6,708 nt of DNA from NCBI GenBank assembly GCA_900756575.1, contig CAAEKQ010000017.1, positions 1 to 6,708 on the forward strand, given 5' to 3'. The position numbers and the translations under genes were made by a program. Source of the stretch: an uncultured Oscillospiraceae bacterium. Its GTDB lineage: Bacteria > Bacillota > Clostridia > Oscillospirales > Oscillospiraceae. This document shows, one piece after another, positions 6,390 to 6,708 of the stretch. Each line of letters opens with the position of its first letter. Position 1 is the stretch's first letter. Under the pieces are notes generated by a model. That model was not told where the DNA came from, made no database searches, and was given only the letters and a program-made list of their open reading frames with translations.

Positions 6390-6563
6390 TTATACCGGGC
6401 TTTTTTCTCGTTTTAGGTCATTGTGGATTAGGCGGCGTACCTTTGTCGCGGCGTCCTCTTTTACACCGTCTTTTACAACGGCTTTGACGATATAGGTTAT
6501 ATCCCCGATCTTGTATTCGCGTACAATCGGGGATTTTGCTTCTTGTTTATTTGTTTGTTCCAT
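6390..6563 (-). CDS. tnpW: TnpW-family transposon-encoded small protein
   Basis: This 57-aa hydrophilic protein begins MEQTNKQEAKSPIVREYKIG. The core VREYKIGDITYIVKAVV (14-30), then ATKVRRLIHNDLK (39-51), fits the TnpW family found in Tn4451-like and related clostridial elements: R-x-x-IG-x-x-TY-x-V near the N-terminus and K-x-x-RLI-x-ND near the C-terminus. Its biochemical role is not established in the family. ATG 6563-6561 is chosen because AAAGGGGG (6581-6574) lies 10 bases upstream. The frame stays open further upstream, but only with a TTG start and through a strongly structured region. It lies 92 bases upstream of the mini-ORF in the same direction. Identification is by recall of the family pattern. 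Confidence 0.75.
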   Translation of the reverse strand: MEQTNKQEAKSPIVREYKIGDITYIVKAVVKDGVKEDAATKVRRLIHNDLKREKSPV

Positions 6564-6612
6564 AGTAGAAAATCCCCCTTTCGTGGGATAGAAAGAGAAT
6601 ATTAAACTGAAA

Positions 6613-6687
6613 AGGCAAAAACGGGCGGTTGTTAGCTGCAACCTCACGGGAGTTTCACCCCGGCCCATGCTTATGGGTGCGCCGCGC
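6613..6687 (-). other. Structured leader of three hairpins and a T-run upstream of the TnpW-like gene
   Basis: On the minus strand three short hairpins follow one another: CCCAT/ATGGG (6677-6664, 4-base loop), CGGGG/TCCCG (6662-6647, one G-U pair, 6-base loop) and GGTTG/CAACC (6643-6627, 7-base loop). They are followed by GCCCG and TTTTT (6621-6617). The CGGG at 6662-6659 could instead pair with the CCCG at 6625-6622 that directly precedes the T-run, giving a terminator-like alternative fold. This looks like an attenuator or regulatory RNA ahead of the TnpW-like gene. I do not recognise a known riboswitch class. Another reading is that it contains the tail of an upstream gene: the frame starting at 6708 encodes VEHPQSIARRTHKHGPG and stops at 6657-6655. 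Confidence 0.4.
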
Positions 6688-6708
6688 AATACTTTGAGGG
6701 TGTTCAAC

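Noticed and set aside
6390..6707. Longer 105-aa version of the TnpW-like protein with a TTG start at the window edge
   Set aside because: The added part runs through three hairpins, has no family match, and the internal ATG at 6563 has a good ribosome binding site and the expected family length.
6613..6708. Group II intron or known riboswitch upstream of the TnpW-like gene
   Set aside because: Part of the minus-strand sequence (GGGGTGAAACTCCC) is reminiscent of intron domain I stems, but there is no intron 5' GTGCG-type boundary, no domain V and no room for either before the TnpW-like gene. No riboswitch consensus that I know fits.

Overview
The window looks like a piece of a GC-rich Clostridia (Bacillota) chromosome, most plausibly a gut Oscillospirales-type anaerobe, carrying the end of a mobile element. 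The evidence is a lipoprotein-type solute-binding protein of the LplA/YtcQ kind, a YesN-like AraC regulator, strong AGGAGG ribosome binding sites, and a TnpX/TndX-like large serine recombinase next to a TnpW-like small protein. The genus is inference. All supported genes lie on the minus strand, so they are read from right to left.

Right part (about 4311-6708), mobile element: from the right edge there is a structured non-coding leader, a TnpW-family small protein (57 aa), then a strong extended -10 promoter driving a 50-aa mini-ORF that overlaps the recombinase start by ATGA. The 587-aa large serine recombinase follows and ends in inverted repeats and a terminator-like hairpin. The mini-ORF resembles the first 40 or so residues of a serine recombinase catalytic domain but has Ala where the nucleophilic Ser should be. 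Large serine recombinases excise and insert conjugative or mobilisable transposons, and this block is probably one end of such an element. The other end is not in the window.

Left part (1 to about 4300), host-like, higher GC: an AraC-family regulator with two N-terminal membrane segments has its own promoter and a long hairpin terminator. Next comes a solute-binding lipoprotein with a Ser/Ala/Pro/Glu-rich linker, and 60 bp later a gene for a protein with an unrecognised N-terminal domain, a flavodoxin-like domain and a Gly-rich stretch, which runs out of the window. A likely reading is that the regulator controls the solute-binding protein gene, whose ligand is unknown. No permease or ATPase gene is visible.

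The junction between the two parts lies in 4219-4384, just upstream of the regulator. No intergenic gap exceeds about 190 bases, and no tRNA, rRNA or CRISPR array was seen.
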